Positions 1 through 7,102 of a DNA stretch of 25,509 bases are shown in pieces (the stretch's first letter is position 1; each line of letters starts with the position of its first letter). A model generated the notes under the pieces. The model searched no databases, was not told the origin of the DNA, and was given only the letters and a program-made list of their open reading frames with translations. Made by a program: the position numbers and the translations under genes. Source of the stretch: Thermoplasmata archaeon UBA184. Lineage in GTDB: Archaea; Thermoplasmatota; Thermoplasmata; Lutacidiplasmatales; UBA184. The DNA is taken from contig DAEB01000006.1 of the NCBI GenBank assembly GCA_002495185.1, positions 20,596 through 46,104 on the forward strand, read 5' to 3'.

Positions 1-586
1 CGAAGACGACCGCGAACCCTTCGGTCGAGTCCCGGAGCTTCGCCTGACGGACGATCTGGGCGGCGATCTGGTTGTGGGGAAGCCCCGCGCCCGAGAAGAT
101 GGGGAGCTTCTGCCCGCGCACGAGGGTGTTGTTGACGTCGATCGTGGAGATCCCCGTCTGGATGAACTCGCTCGGCTCCTCGCGCGAGTAGGGATTCATC
201 GCGCTCCCGACGATCTCGAGCCGGGTCTCGCTCACAATGCGCGGACCGCCGTCCCGCGGCTCCCCGAGGCCGGTGAAGACCCGGCCGAGCATCTCGTCCG
301 AGACAGGAAGCGTGGCGACCTCGCCGAGGAACTTCACGCTCGTCCGCTCGAGGTTGATCCCCATCGTCGCGCCGAAGACCTGGACGATCGCGAGTCCCTT
401 CCTCGAGTCGAGCACCTGCCCCTGCCGGCGCTCGCCGGTGGGAAGCTGGACCTCGACGATCTCTCCGTACGCGGCGTTCGTCACGTCCTTGACGAAGAGG
501 AGAGGGCCGGCGACCCGGTCGATCGTCCGATAGTCGATGGGAACGGGGGAGGCGAGGGGGGCGGAGGCGGCGCCCTTCGCGGCCAT
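1..586 (-). CDS. atpB: A-type ATP synthase subunit B (3' end outside window)
   Basis: This is the non-catalytic, regulatory B subunit of the A1 head, which alternates with catalytic subunit A in the hexamer that couples membrane ion flow to ATP synthesis. I translated the minus strand from the ATG at 586. It reads MAAKGAASAPLASPVPIDYR, then the B-subunit N-terminal beta barrel, then family hallmarks such as GRVFTGLGEPRDGGP and SGAGLPHNQIAAQI. About 195 of the usual 460 or so residues are present, and the rest lies beyond base 1. The start codon shares one base with the stop of atpA (TGATG junction), and a GGAGGTG Shine-Dalgarno sequence lies about 4 nt before it, so translational coupling to atpA is likely. 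Identification is firm. Confidence 0.96.
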   Translation of the reverse strand, partial: MAAKGAASAPLASPVPIDYRTIDRVAGPLLFVKDVTNAAYGEIVEVQLPTGERRQGQVLDSRKGLAIVQVFGATMGINLERTSVKFLGEVATLPVSDEMLGRVFTGLGEPRDGGPRIVSETRLEIVGSAMNPYSREEPSEFIQTGISTIDVNNTLVRGQKLPIFSGAGLPHNQIAAQIVRQAKLRDSTEGFAVVF

Positions 587-2346
587 CAGGCACCTCCGGC
601 GGCGAGAGCACCGACCGCGAGCTCGGTCTCGCGCCCGAGGTCGGCGAACTGTCGGTCGGCCTCGCCTTCGGGGATCCACTTCATCCGGGAGAGCTTCGTG
701 CGGACGGGAAGGGCCTGGAGCTTCGACACGGTCGTACCCTTCGCGACGGCGTCCTGCTCGAGGTCACCGAACTTGAGGATCATCCGGAGCATGAGGGCCT
801 GCTTGCGGATCGACGTGTAGGTGTCGACCTCATCGTACGCGCTCTGCTGGAGGTAGTCCTCCCGGAGCATCCGCGAGACGTCCAGGACCGCCTTCTCTCG
901 TTCGGGGAGCGCGTCCACCCCGACGAGTTGGACGATCTCCTGGAGCTCCGCCTCCTTCTGGAGCGTCTCGAGCGCCTTCTGACGAAGGGCGCCGAAATCC
1001 TTCGCGACCATCTCCGCGTACCACGGGTCGAGGTCGCGCGTGTAGAGAGAGTAGCTCTGGAGCCAGTTGATCGAGGGGAAGTGCCGGCGCGACGCGAGGG
1101 AGGCGTCCAACGCCCAGAAGACCCGGGCGATGCGCAGCGTGTTCTGGCTCACCGGCTCCGAGGTGTCCCCGCCGGGCGGGGAAACGGCTCCGACGACGGT
1201 GATCGACCCCGGTCGACCCTCGGGGGAGAGCGTGATGACGCGGCCCGAGCGCTCGTAGAACTCCGCGATGCGTCGGCCGAGGTAGGCGGGGTATCCCTCC
1301 TCACCCGGCATCTCTTCGAGCCGTCCCGAGATCTCCCGCATCGCCTCCGCCCAGCGGCTGGTCGAGTCGGCCATCAGCGCGACGTCGTAACCCATGTCCC
1401 GATAGTACTCGGCGATCGTGATGCCCGTGTAGACGCTCGCCTCGCGCGCGGCGACCGGCATGTTCGACGTGTTCGCGATCAGCACCGTGCGCTCCATCAG
1501 CGGGCGTCCCGACTTCGGGTCCTGGAGCTTCGGGAACGTGGCGAGCACCTCGGCCATCTCGTTCCCGCGTTCTCCGCAACCGACGTAGACGACGATGTCC
1601 GAGTCGGCCCACTTCGCAAGTTGCTGCTGACATACCGTCTTGCCACTCCCGAAGGGTCCCGGAATGCAGGCCGTTCCCCCCTTCGCCACCGGATAGAACG
1701 AATCGATGACCCGCTGACCTGTGACGAGCGGGATTTCGGGAGGGAGTTTCTGCGTGACCGGTCGCGGGACGCGAACGACCCACTTGTGGGAAAGAGTGAG
1801 GGGAACGGTTCCGGACGCGGTCCGAAGCGAACCGATCCGGTCGCGGACCGTGTAGCTGCCGCTCTTGAGGTCCGCGAGGGTCCCCTTGAGGCCCGGCGGG
1901 ACCATGATCTTGTGGAGGATGAGCGCCGTCTCCTGGACCGTTCCGAGGATCGCCCCGGCCGAAACCTCGCTTCCGACCTTCGCGGTCGCGGTGAACTCCC
2001 AGACCGCCTTCTCATCGAGCGGAGCCGCCGCGGTCCCGCGGGTGATGAAATCGCCGACCGACTTCTGAACGACGTCGAGCGGCCTCTGCACCCCGTCGTA
2101 GATCGACTTGAGGAGCCCGGGGCCGAGCTCGACGCTCAGGGCTTGCCCCGTGTTCTCGACGGGGTCGCCCGGGCGGATTCCCGTCGTATCCTCGTAGACC
2201 TGGACCGTTGCGGTTCCCTCGACCAGACGGATGATCTCCCCGACCAGTCCGAGCGACCCGACGCGGACCACGTCGTACATCTTGGCGTCCACGAGACCTT
2301 CGGCGATGACAACCGGGCCGGAAACTCGCGCTACAGACCCTGCCAT
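586..2346 (-). CDS. atpA: A-type ATP synthase catalytic subunit A
   Basis: This is the catalytic nucleotide-binding subunit of the archaeal A1Ao ATP synthase, 586 residues, the normal length for the family. The N-terminal barrel (SVARVSGPVVIAEGL) is followed by the extra A-type non-homologous region. The P-loop GPFGSGKT is at residues 230-237, with the Walker lysine at 236. Further hallmarks are VYVGCGERGNEMAEVL and MADSTSRWAEAMREISGRL. There is no intein at the P-loop, a site where some archaeal and yeast relatives carry one. The gene follows atpF after 38 nt and overlaps atpB by one base, so F-A-B form one transcription unit. Confidence 0.98.
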   Translation of the reverse strand: MAGSVARVSGPVVIAEGLVDAKMYDVVRVGSLGLVGEIIRLVEGTATVQVYEDTTGIRPGDPVENTGQALSVELGPGLLKSIYDGVQRPLDVVQKSVGDFITRGTAAAPLDEKAVWEFTATAKVGSEVSAGAILGTVQETALILHKIMVPPGLKGTLADLKSGSYTVRDRIGSLRTASGTVPLTLSHKWVVRVPRPVTQKLPPEIPLVTGQRVIDSFYPVAKGGTACIPGPFGSGKTVCQQQLAKWADSDIVVYVGCGERGNEMAEVLATFPKLQDPKSGRPLMERTVLIANTSNMPVAAREASVYTGITIAEYYRDMGYDVALMADSTSRWAEAMREISGRLEEMPGEEGYPAYLGRRIAEFYERSGRVITLSPEGRPGSITVVGAVSPPGGDTSEPVSQNTLRIARVFWALDASLASRRHFPSINWLQSYSLYTRDLDPWYAEMVAKDFGALRQKALETLQKEAELQEIVQLVGVDALPEREKAVLDVSRMLREDYLQQSAYDEVDTYTSIRKQALMLRMILKFGDLEQDAVAKGTTVSKLQALPVRTKLSRMKWIPEGEADRQFADLGRETELAVGALAAGGA

Positions 2347-2384
2347 GTTCCTTCCTTCGGTGGACTGTCGTTCCCGTGCTGCGT

Positions 2385-2720
2385 CTAGCTCGCAACCGTG
2401 AGCGTGACGCCCAGGATGCGCTTCGCGAGCGCTTCGATGCTCTCGACTTCGTACTCCCCGGAGGGGGTGGGCACGAAGACCACGAGCGGGTGGAGAGAAG
2501 CGTCCGCGGCCGCCCGCTCAGTCTCCGAGAGGAGCGCGCGGATCGACTGCGTCGCGATGACGAGAGCGTAGTCGCCGCTCATCGCCTTCTCGAACTCGGC
2601 GACCGAGTTGTCGGGGGTCACCTCGACCACGTCCTTGAGGCCGATCAGGCGGAACCCGATGGCGAGCTCCCGCTCGCCCACGACGATGGTGCGACCCGGC
2701 TCCTTCGGCGTCTCGGGCAC
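2385..2720 (-). CDS. atpF: A-type ATP synthase subunit F
   Basis: This is a small central-stalk subunit of the A1 motor, 111 residues. The protein shows the subunit F pattern: TIVVGERELAIGFRLIGL, then a middle segment equivalent to the ALVIATQSIRALL motif, then VFVPTPSGEYEVESI near the end. The start is GTG at 2720. A TATA-like box centred 27 nt upstream puts the transcription start almost on this codon, so the mRNA is probably leaderless. Subunits E and C, which normally precede F in archaeal ATPase operons, are not upstream here: a YdeI-like gene is. The F-A-B block therefore appears to have its own promoter, separate from the rest of the complex. Confidence 0.93.
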   Translation of the reverse strand: MPETPKEPGRTIVVGERELAIGFRLIGLKDVVEVTPDNSVAEFEKAMSGDYALVIATQSIRALLSETERAAADASLHPLVVFVPTPSGEYEVESIEALAKRILGVTLTVAS

Positions 2721-2743
2721 GGTAGCGTCGGCGGGGTACCGGC

Positions 2744-2751
2744 GTATTTAA
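2744..2751 (-). promoter_or_regulatory. TATA box of atpFAB
   Basis: On the minus strand this reads TTAAATAC, an AT island in very GC-rich surroundings. Its centre is 27 nt before the GTG of atpF, the archaeal TATA-to-start distance for a leaderless transcript. The first three TATA-box bases include the TAA stop codon of the upstream YdeI-like gene (2748-2750). Confidence 0.6.
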
Positions 2752-3437
2752 CGACTGCCGGCACCACGGGGACGGCGACGGTCCGACCGAGGTGGAGAGC
2801 TCGGATTACGACGGGCCGGACGGGCGCCCGGTCGGGGCGCGACTTCGCCCGGAAGTAGGAGGGCTGGAGGAACGGTCTCGGACGCAGAGGCATCGAGCAA
2901 CGCGGAGAACCGGCGTTCCCGGGTCCCGGGTCGCACGGCGCTCATCACCCAGAACGCCGCGCGGTTTCGATAACTTCGGTTTCGGCTTTCGAAGAAGCGC
3001 TGTGCCGGCGGCACTCCGCGCATCCGACCCGTGAACTCCTTCGAGAGAAGGAACGTCGTCCCGCTGGTGTACTGGAGGCGTTGGTTCTTCGACATTCTCT
3101 GGAATGCCAGCCGTCCCGCTTCTGTGACTCGCCCGCCCCGTTCCAACTCTCGGAACCGACGGCGGTTCACCTCGCTCCACGCGCTGTCCGGTCGGCGGGG
3201 CGTGAACCGATTCGCGTACCGGTCCGCGTCGATCCGTCGGACCGTGGTATCGATCCACCCGTAGCAGAGGGCCTCGTCCACCGCTTCCGGATAGACGACG
3301 CCGCCCTTTCCGGTGTGGGCCTTGTAGAACCCGACCCAAAGTTCCGGGGCGCCCTTGTGGTGCGCTTCGAACCACGCTCGGAGCGCATCGACCGAGGCGA
3401 AGAAGCGAGCCGGCACCGGCGCCGAGGAAGAGGTCAC
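2748..3437 (-). CDS. YdeI/OmdA-like family protein
   Basis: The 229-residue product matches the YdeI/OmdA family (bacteriocin-protection or OmpD-associated domain), widespread in bacteria and some archaea but without a settled biochemical role. Recognisable segments near the N-terminus are FFASVDALRAWFEAHHKG, ELWVGFYKAHTGKGG and ALCYGWIDTTVRRID, followed by the family's RFTPRRPDSAWSEVNRRR. I chose the GTG at 3437 because the conserved domain begins shortly after it and because it forms a GTGA overlap with the ferredoxin stop; the frame stays open further upstream only through the ferredoxin gene. The last 45 or so residues are Arg/Pro-rich low complexity and reach into the atpF promoter, so the tail may be non-conserved. 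Translational coupling to the ferredoxin is likely. Confidence 0.8.
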   Translation of the reverse strand: MTSSSAPVPARFFASVDALRAWFEAHHKGAPELWVGFYKAHTGKGGVVYPEAVDEALCYGWIDTTVRRIDADRYANRFTPRRPDSAWSEVNRRRFRELERGGRVTEAGRLAFQRMSKNQRLQYTSGTTFLLSKEFTGRMRGVPPAQRFFESRNRSYRNRAAFWVMSAVRPGTRERRFSALLDASASETVPPALLLPGEVAPRPGARPARRNPSSPPRSDRRRPRGAGSR

Positions 3438-3712
3438 TTGTAGACCGAGAAGTGGACGTGGTTCTCGTCGTCGGTGATCAGGATGCATTCGCCTTCGCAC
3501 TCGAACAGGCACGCTTCACAGACGATGCATTCCGGTCCGTTGACGGCGAGGGACTTCTCGCCGCGGAACTGGAACTTCGCGCCGACGCTCGGGTCGTCCA
3601 CGACGTCCGGGACCTGGTCGCGGGGGCGAAGGTCGAAGACGTTCACCGGGCAGACGTCCTTGCAGTGGGAGCAGCCGGTGCATTTCGCGATGTCGATGTC
3701 GACCTGGACCAT
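3434..3712 (-). CDS. Dicluster [4Fe-4S] ferredoxin
   Basis: This is a small electron carrier of 92 residues with two Cys motifs: CTGCSHCKDVCP near the N-terminus and CIVCEACLFECE in the second half. Each supplies a [4Fe-4S] cluster by the usual crossed ligation. The first motif is canonical (C-x2-C-x2-C-x3-C-P). The second has Glu in place of Pro after the last Cys. About 36 residues separate the motifs, longer than in clostridial 2[4Fe-4S] ferredoxins, and the tail after the second cluster is acidic. The ATG at 3712 is the obvious start, since the domain begins at residue 6 and a TATA-like box lies 38 nt upstream. It sits between serS and the YdeI-like gene. The redox partner is not shown by the context. 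Confidence 0.88.
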   Translation of the reverse strand: MVQVDIDIAKCTGCSHCKDVCPVNVFDLRPRDQVPDVVDDPSVGAKFQFRGEKSLAVNGPECIVCEACLFECEGECILITDDENHVHFSVYK

Positions 3713-3745
3713 CCGAAGGTCTCCCGACCGCGAGGCAGGGCCTCC

Positions 3746-3754
3746 GATTATTAG
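3746..3754 (-). promoter_or_regulatory. TATA-like box of the ferredoxin gene
   Basis: The minus strand reads CTAATAATC, centred 38 nt before the ferredoxin ATG, implying a leader of about 12 nt. It contains the TAA stop codon of serS (3751-3753). Read-through from serS is equally possible. Confidence 0.45.
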
Positions 3755-5115
3755 GGTTTCTCCGTGGCGGGTCCGGGGGTTCGCGACGACCGGCGAGAAT
3801 GCCGCCCGCGCCCGAGCTCCTTCTCGCCAACGAACGGGTTGGGTTCGAGGAACTTCTGTCCTCCCATCTCGTCCCGGACCGCCGGGGGGACCTCGACCCG
3901 ACCGTCGGCCGTCTGGTAGTTCTCGAGGATGGCGATCACGAGACGGGGGAGCGCCACCCCCGACGCGTTGAGCGTGTGGAGCGGTCCGGGCTTCGCGGAT
4001 TGGTGGCGCCGCCAGCGGATGTTCGCGCGAACGGCCTGGTACGCCTCGAAGTTCGAGACCGAGCTGACTTCGAGCCAACGCTGGCTCCCGGGCGCCCACA
4101 GCTCGAGGTCGTAGCACTTCGCGGCCTTCTCCCCGAGGTCCCCCGTACAGAGGTCCATCGTCCGGAACGGAAGGTCGAGCCGACGGAGGACCTCCTCCGC
4201 CTCGGTCCGGAGCTCCTCGAGCGCATCGTACGAGCTTTCCGGGGTCGTGAACTGGACGAGCTCGACCTTGTCGAACTGGTGGACCCGGGCGATCCCGCGG
4301 GTCTCGACCCCGTGGGACCCCGCCTCGCGACGGAAGCACGGAGTGTAGGCCACGAGGCGGAGCGGGAGATCGTCGGCCAGGAGCACCTCGTCCCGGAAGA
4401 GGTTCGTGACCGGCACCTCGGCGGTCGGCACGAGCCAGAGCCCGTCGGGGCTCACCTGGTAGGAGTCGTCCGCGAACTTCGGCAGCTGCCCGGTGCCGAC
4501 CATCGACTCGGAGTTCACGAGGATCGGAGGCGACACCTCGACGTACCCCCTTGAACGATGGAGCTCCCGCATGAACCGGATGAGCGCGTGCTCGAGCCGG
4601 GCGAGGTCACCCCAGAGCACGAAGAACCCCTCCCCGGCGACCTTCGCTCCGCGTTCCTCATCCAACAGGTTGAGCTCGTGGCCGACCTCGAAGTGGGGGC
4701 GGGGCGCGTTCGGCGCCGGTCGCTTCGCTTCGAACCGCGCGACCTCAATGTTGTCGGCCGCACCCGTTCCGTGGGGAACGCTCGAGTGCGGAGTCTGCGG
4801 GAGGAGGAGAAGTCGCTCGCGGATCTCCCCGTCGAGCGCGCTCCCCGTCGACTCGAGCTCACGGATCCGGTCACGGAGCTCTCCCAGACGGGCCCGGTCG
4901 GCGTCGTCCGGCGGGGTGGAGGACTTCGCGGCCTCGGCGAGTCGCTCGGTCGCCCGGTTCCGTTCGGCCCGAAGCCGGTTCGCCTCGTCGCCCGCCGCGC
5001 GCCGCTCCCGGTCGAGGGAAAGGATCCGGTCGACCGCGGAAGGGTCGCGTCCTCGGGCGACCAGGCCGGCCCGGAGGGTATCCGCCGACTCCCGAACGTA
5101 CGAGATGGGGTACAC
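3751..5115 (-). CDS. serS: Seryl-tRNA synthetase, bacterial-type
   Basis: It charges tRNA-Ser with serine in the cytoplasm. The 454-residue protein has the normal layout: an N-terminal long antiparallel coiled-coil arm that grips the tRNA (about residues 25-105, rich in Arg, Glu and Ala), then a class II catalytic core. Core landmarks are LVPTAEVPVTNLF (serine and TxE region), motif 2 CFRREAGSHGVETRGIARVH, LELWAPGSQRWLEVSSVSN, and motif 3 NASGVALPRLVIAILENYQ. It is the common type, not the rare methanogen type. The start is GTG at 5115, directly before the expected N-terminus YPISYVRE, with a TATA-like box about 28 nt upstream, so the mRNA is probably leaderless. The last 25 or so residues form a basic extension. 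Confidence 0.97.
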   Translation of the reverse strand: MYPISYVRESADTLRAGLVARGRDPSAVDRILSLDRERRAAGDEANRLRAERNRATERLAEAAKSSTPPDDADRARLGELRDRIRELESTGSALDGEIRERLLLLPQTPHSSVPHGTGAADNIEVARFEAKRPAPNAPRPHFEVGHELNLLDEERGAKVAGEGFFVLWGDLARLEHALIRFMRELHRSRGYVEVSPPILVNSESMVGTGQLPKFADDSYQVSPDGLWLVPTAEVPVTNLFRDEVLLADDLPLRLVAYTPCFRREAGSHGVETRGIARVHQFDKVELVQFTTPESSYDALEELRTEAEEVLRRLDLPFRTMDLCTGDLGEKAAKCYDLELWAPGSQRWLEVSSVSNFEAYQAVRANIRWRRHQSAKPGPLHTLNASGVALPRLVIAILENYQTADGRVEVPPAVRDEMGGQKFLEPNPFVGEKELGRGRHSRRSSRTPGPATEKP

Positions 5116-5138
5116 GGTGCGGACGGAACCCCCGGCCG

Positions 5139-5148
5139 CGAAATAACC
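5139..5148 (-). promoter_or_regulatory. TATA-like box of serS
   Basis: The minus strand reads GGTTATTTCG, centred about 28 nt before the GTG start of serS, consistent with leaderless transcription. It faces the divergent promoter of the DUF72 gene about 55 nt away. Confidence 0.5.
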
Positions 5149-5197
5149 GTTCTCGGACGGTCGGCGGCGCCGTCCGACCCCGTTTCCCCTCGAGCGT

Positions 5198-5207
5198 AAC
5201 CTTTACC
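5198..5207 (+). promoter_or_regulatory. TATA-like box of the DUF72 gene
   Basis: The sequence AACCTTTACC is centred about 39 nt before the ATG at 5242, which would give a leader of about 13 nt containing the purine-rich GAGGG just before the start codon. Confidence 0.45.
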
Positions 5208-5241
5208 GGCTGGGACGACGTTCGGTCGTCCGAGGGTCCGG

Positions 5242-6009
5242 ATGACCGACATCCTGCTGGGGACCAGCGGATGGGACTATCCGGAGTGGGTCGGGAAGGT
5301 CTACCCGCCGCGCGGAGCGAGCGACAAGCTCCGCTACTACTCCGGCCTCTTTCCCATCGTCGAGGTGAACTCGACGTTCTACCGTCTCCCTCCTCCCTCG
5401 GTGGCCACCTCGTGGGTCAAGCGAACCCCCGCCGGGTTCCGGTTCGCGGCAAAGTTCCCTCAGACGATCACGCACGACCTGCGTCTCGTTCGGACCGAGG
5501 AGGAGCTCGCGCGGTTCCTCGCGGTGCTGAAGCCGATCCGGGATGCGGGGAAGTTCGCGGCCGCCCTCCTCCAGCTCCCGCCGTCGCTCCCGTTCGAGCC
5601 GACCACGGTGCGCCACTTCTACGAGACCCTGCCCCGCGACCTCCCGGTCGCGGTCGAGTTCCGGGAACGCTCGTGGATCGTCCCCGAATCGATCGAGATG
5701 CTCCGGGAGTTCGGTCTGGCGTACGTGACCGTCGACGGCCCCCATCTACCGATCCGGCTCGATGTGACGGCACCGTTCGCCTACGTCCGCTGGCACGGTC
5801 ATGGGAGCCCGCTCTGGTACGACTACACGTACTCGGCGCCCGAGCTCGAGCAGTGGGTCCCTCGCGTGCGGACGCTCACCGAGAGCGCGGCGACCGTCTA
5901 CGGTTTCTTCAACAACCACTTCCGGGGGGACGCGGCCGCGAACTGTCGCACTCTGACCGAAGAGCTGGGCCTTTCCCCACCGGCCCGGCGCGGACGGCTG
6001 GACGCGTAG
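5242..6009 (+). CDS. DUF72 (YecE-like) family protein
   Basis: The 255-residue protein is a full-length member of the DUF72/YecE family, a TIM-barrel family without an established biochemical activity. Recognisable signatures run in order: ILLGTSGWDYPEWVGKVYP at the N-terminus, YYSGLFPIVEVNSTFYRLP, FRFAAKFPQTITHD, LPVAVEFRERSWI, and near the C-terminus a segment with VYGFFNNHFRGDAAANC. The ATG at 5242 is placed exactly where family members begin. It is monocistronic: divergent from serS and convergent with the secreted-protein gene, whose stop is 8 nt beyond its own. Family assignment is secure, the function unknown. Confidence 0.93.
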   Translation: MTDILLGTSGWDYPEWVGKVYPPRGASDKLRYYSGLFPIVEVNSTFYRLPPPSVATSWVKRTPAGFRFAAKFPQTITHDLRLVRTEEELARFLAVLKPIRDAGKFAAALLQLPPSLPFEPTTVRHFYETLPRDLPVAVEFRERSWIVPESIEMLREFGLAYVTVDGPHLPIRLDVTAPFAYVRWHGHGSPLWYDYTYSAPELEQWVPRVRTLTESAATVYGFFNNHFRGDAAANCRTLTEELGLSPPARRGRLDA

Positions 6010-6017
6010 GTCCGCGG

Positions 6018-6935
6018 TCAGGCTCCCGCGCGCGGACCGTCCCGGGAGACGGCGAGGGCGAGAGCGCGCCCCGCCGGGGTTCCCGGCTCGCGAACCAGCG
6101 CCGTGAACGTGCCGCCGCAGGAGGCGCTCGAGTTCGTATGGGAGGAGACGACCGCGCCGCTGACCGCGTTGACGGTCGCGTTGAACTCGCTTCCCGTCGC
6201 GCTGCCCGTGGACGTCAGGGAACAGGTCGTGTAGACGACCGTCCAGTCGGGCCCGCTGGTCCCGACGAGGAGCGGCGAGCCTCCGAAGAGGACGAACAAC
6301 GCGGAGGCGTTCGGGTTCGTGGCGAGGAACGCGGCCGCCCTCGGCTCCACGGCCGCCGCGGCGCGGGAGCTGTCGATGACGTTCCCGGGGACCCCGAGGA
6401 TGAGCCCGGCGTAGAACGTGCAGGTCGCCCCGGTCACGGTCGCGAGGACGCTCGCGGAGCCGTCCACGACCGAAACGATCGCGAGGGCGTCCGTGCCGTT
6501 GCGGTACACGAACTCCCAGGCCGGCGAGAGCCCGGCCGAGCGGTTGCCGGTGAATCCGGGCAGCGTGAACACATGGACTCCGCTGTTGAGGACGTACGTG
6601 CATCCCGAGAAGCCGCCCAGCGTGGAGGCGTTCACCGGGAGGGATTCGTTGGCGGACGAGACGAGTCCGGCCGCGAAGAGCAGCGTCCACCCTCCGCCCT
6701 GGAACCCGGAGGCGGCGTGGTCGGCGACCGGACGGGCTCCCGAGTAGGTGAGGACCGCCGGCGAGGTCGCCGACACCGTCAGCCCCGGGAGGACCACGAA
6801 GAGGACCAGCGCGAGCACGACCGCGACCGCGACGAGGACACCGGCCACGTACGCGACCGTTCGTCTCCGACGGACGGGGGGACTCGGAGCAGGAGGGGAA
6901 GAGGACGGAGCCGGGGTGGTCGGGGGGAGCGCCAT
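6018..6935 (-). CDS. Membrane-anchored extracellular protein, unknown function
   Basis: I do not recognise a named family. The 305-residue protein starts with a Pro/Ser-rich cytoplasmic segment (about residues 1-20) and a basic patch RRRR. One long hydrophobic helix follows (about 27-51, VAYVAGVLVAVAVVLALVL and onward). The rest is a Ser/Thr/Ala/Gly-rich outer domain with four cysteines that could form two disulfides. This is the layout of a signal-anchor protein with an extracellular beta-rich domain. The ATG at 6935 has GAGGAG about 9 nt upstream and a TATA-like box about 38 nt upstream. The part before the C-terminus (CGGTFTALVREPGTPAG) resembles a stretch of the secreted protein at 16024-16524. 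Confidence 0.75.
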   Translation of the reverse strand: MALPPTTPAPSSSPPAPSPPVRRRRTVAYVAGVLVAVAVVLALVLFVVLPGLTVSATSPAVLTYSGARPVADHAASGFQGGGWTLLFAAGLVSSANESLPVNASTLGGFSGCTYVLNSGVHVFTLPGFTGNRSAGLSPAWEFVYRNGTDALAIVSVVDGSASVLATVTGATCTFYAGLILGVPGNVIDSSRAAAAVEPRAAAFLATNPNASALFVLFGGSPLLVGTSGPDWTVVYTTCSLTSTGSATGSEFNATVNAVSGAVVSSHTNSSASCGGTFTALVREPGTPAGRALALAVSRDGPRAGA

Positions 6936-6968
6936 CGGGGTTCTCCTCGTCTAGAACGAGAAGCGGGA

Positions 6969-6978
6969 CCGATAACCC
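6969..6978 (-). promoter_or_regulatory. TATA-like box of the 6018-6935 gene
   Basis: The minus strand reads GGGTTATCGG, centred about 38 nt before the ATG at 6935. A GAGGAG Shine-Dalgarno element lies in the short leader. Confidence 0.4.
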
Positions 6979-7015
6979 TTCGCCCTTCCCGAGACGAGGT
7001 CGGGAGAACGCTCCC

Positions 7016-7044
7016 TGAAACCGTCCCTTCTCGGGGCTGTTTCA
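7016..7044. promoter_or_regulatory. Inverted repeat, candidate operator of the polymerase cassette
   Basis: TGAAAC at 7016-7021 and GTTTCA at 7039-7044 are perfect inverted copies separated by 17 nt. The pair ends about 19 nt before the TATA-like box of the RecA-like/polB2 cassette, where an archaeal activator or repressor would act. It lies in the divergent intergenic region, so it could also affect the gene on the minus strand. That it binds a protein is inference. Confidence 0.4.
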
Positions 7045-7062
7045 ACCTCCCCCGAACCACGG

Positions 7063-7069
7063 CTTTAGA
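7063..7069 (+). promoter_or_regulatory. TATA-like box of the RecA-like/polB2 cassette
   Basis: CTTTAGA is centred 37 nt before the ATG at 7103, implying a leader of about 11 nt. It is the only AT-rich element in the 60 nt before the gene. Confidence 0.4.
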
Positions 7070-7102
7070 GCACCGCGGCCGGTGGTTCTCCCGGATCGAT
7101 CG

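Noticed and set aside
928..2388. 486-codon plus-strand frame opposite atpA
   Set aside because: Shadow of atpA: no domain, charged low-complexity translation. The same reasoning removes long frames opposite gyrA (19882-21396), the DHH gene (22632-23990), folP (17940-19577) and the region 5271-7106.
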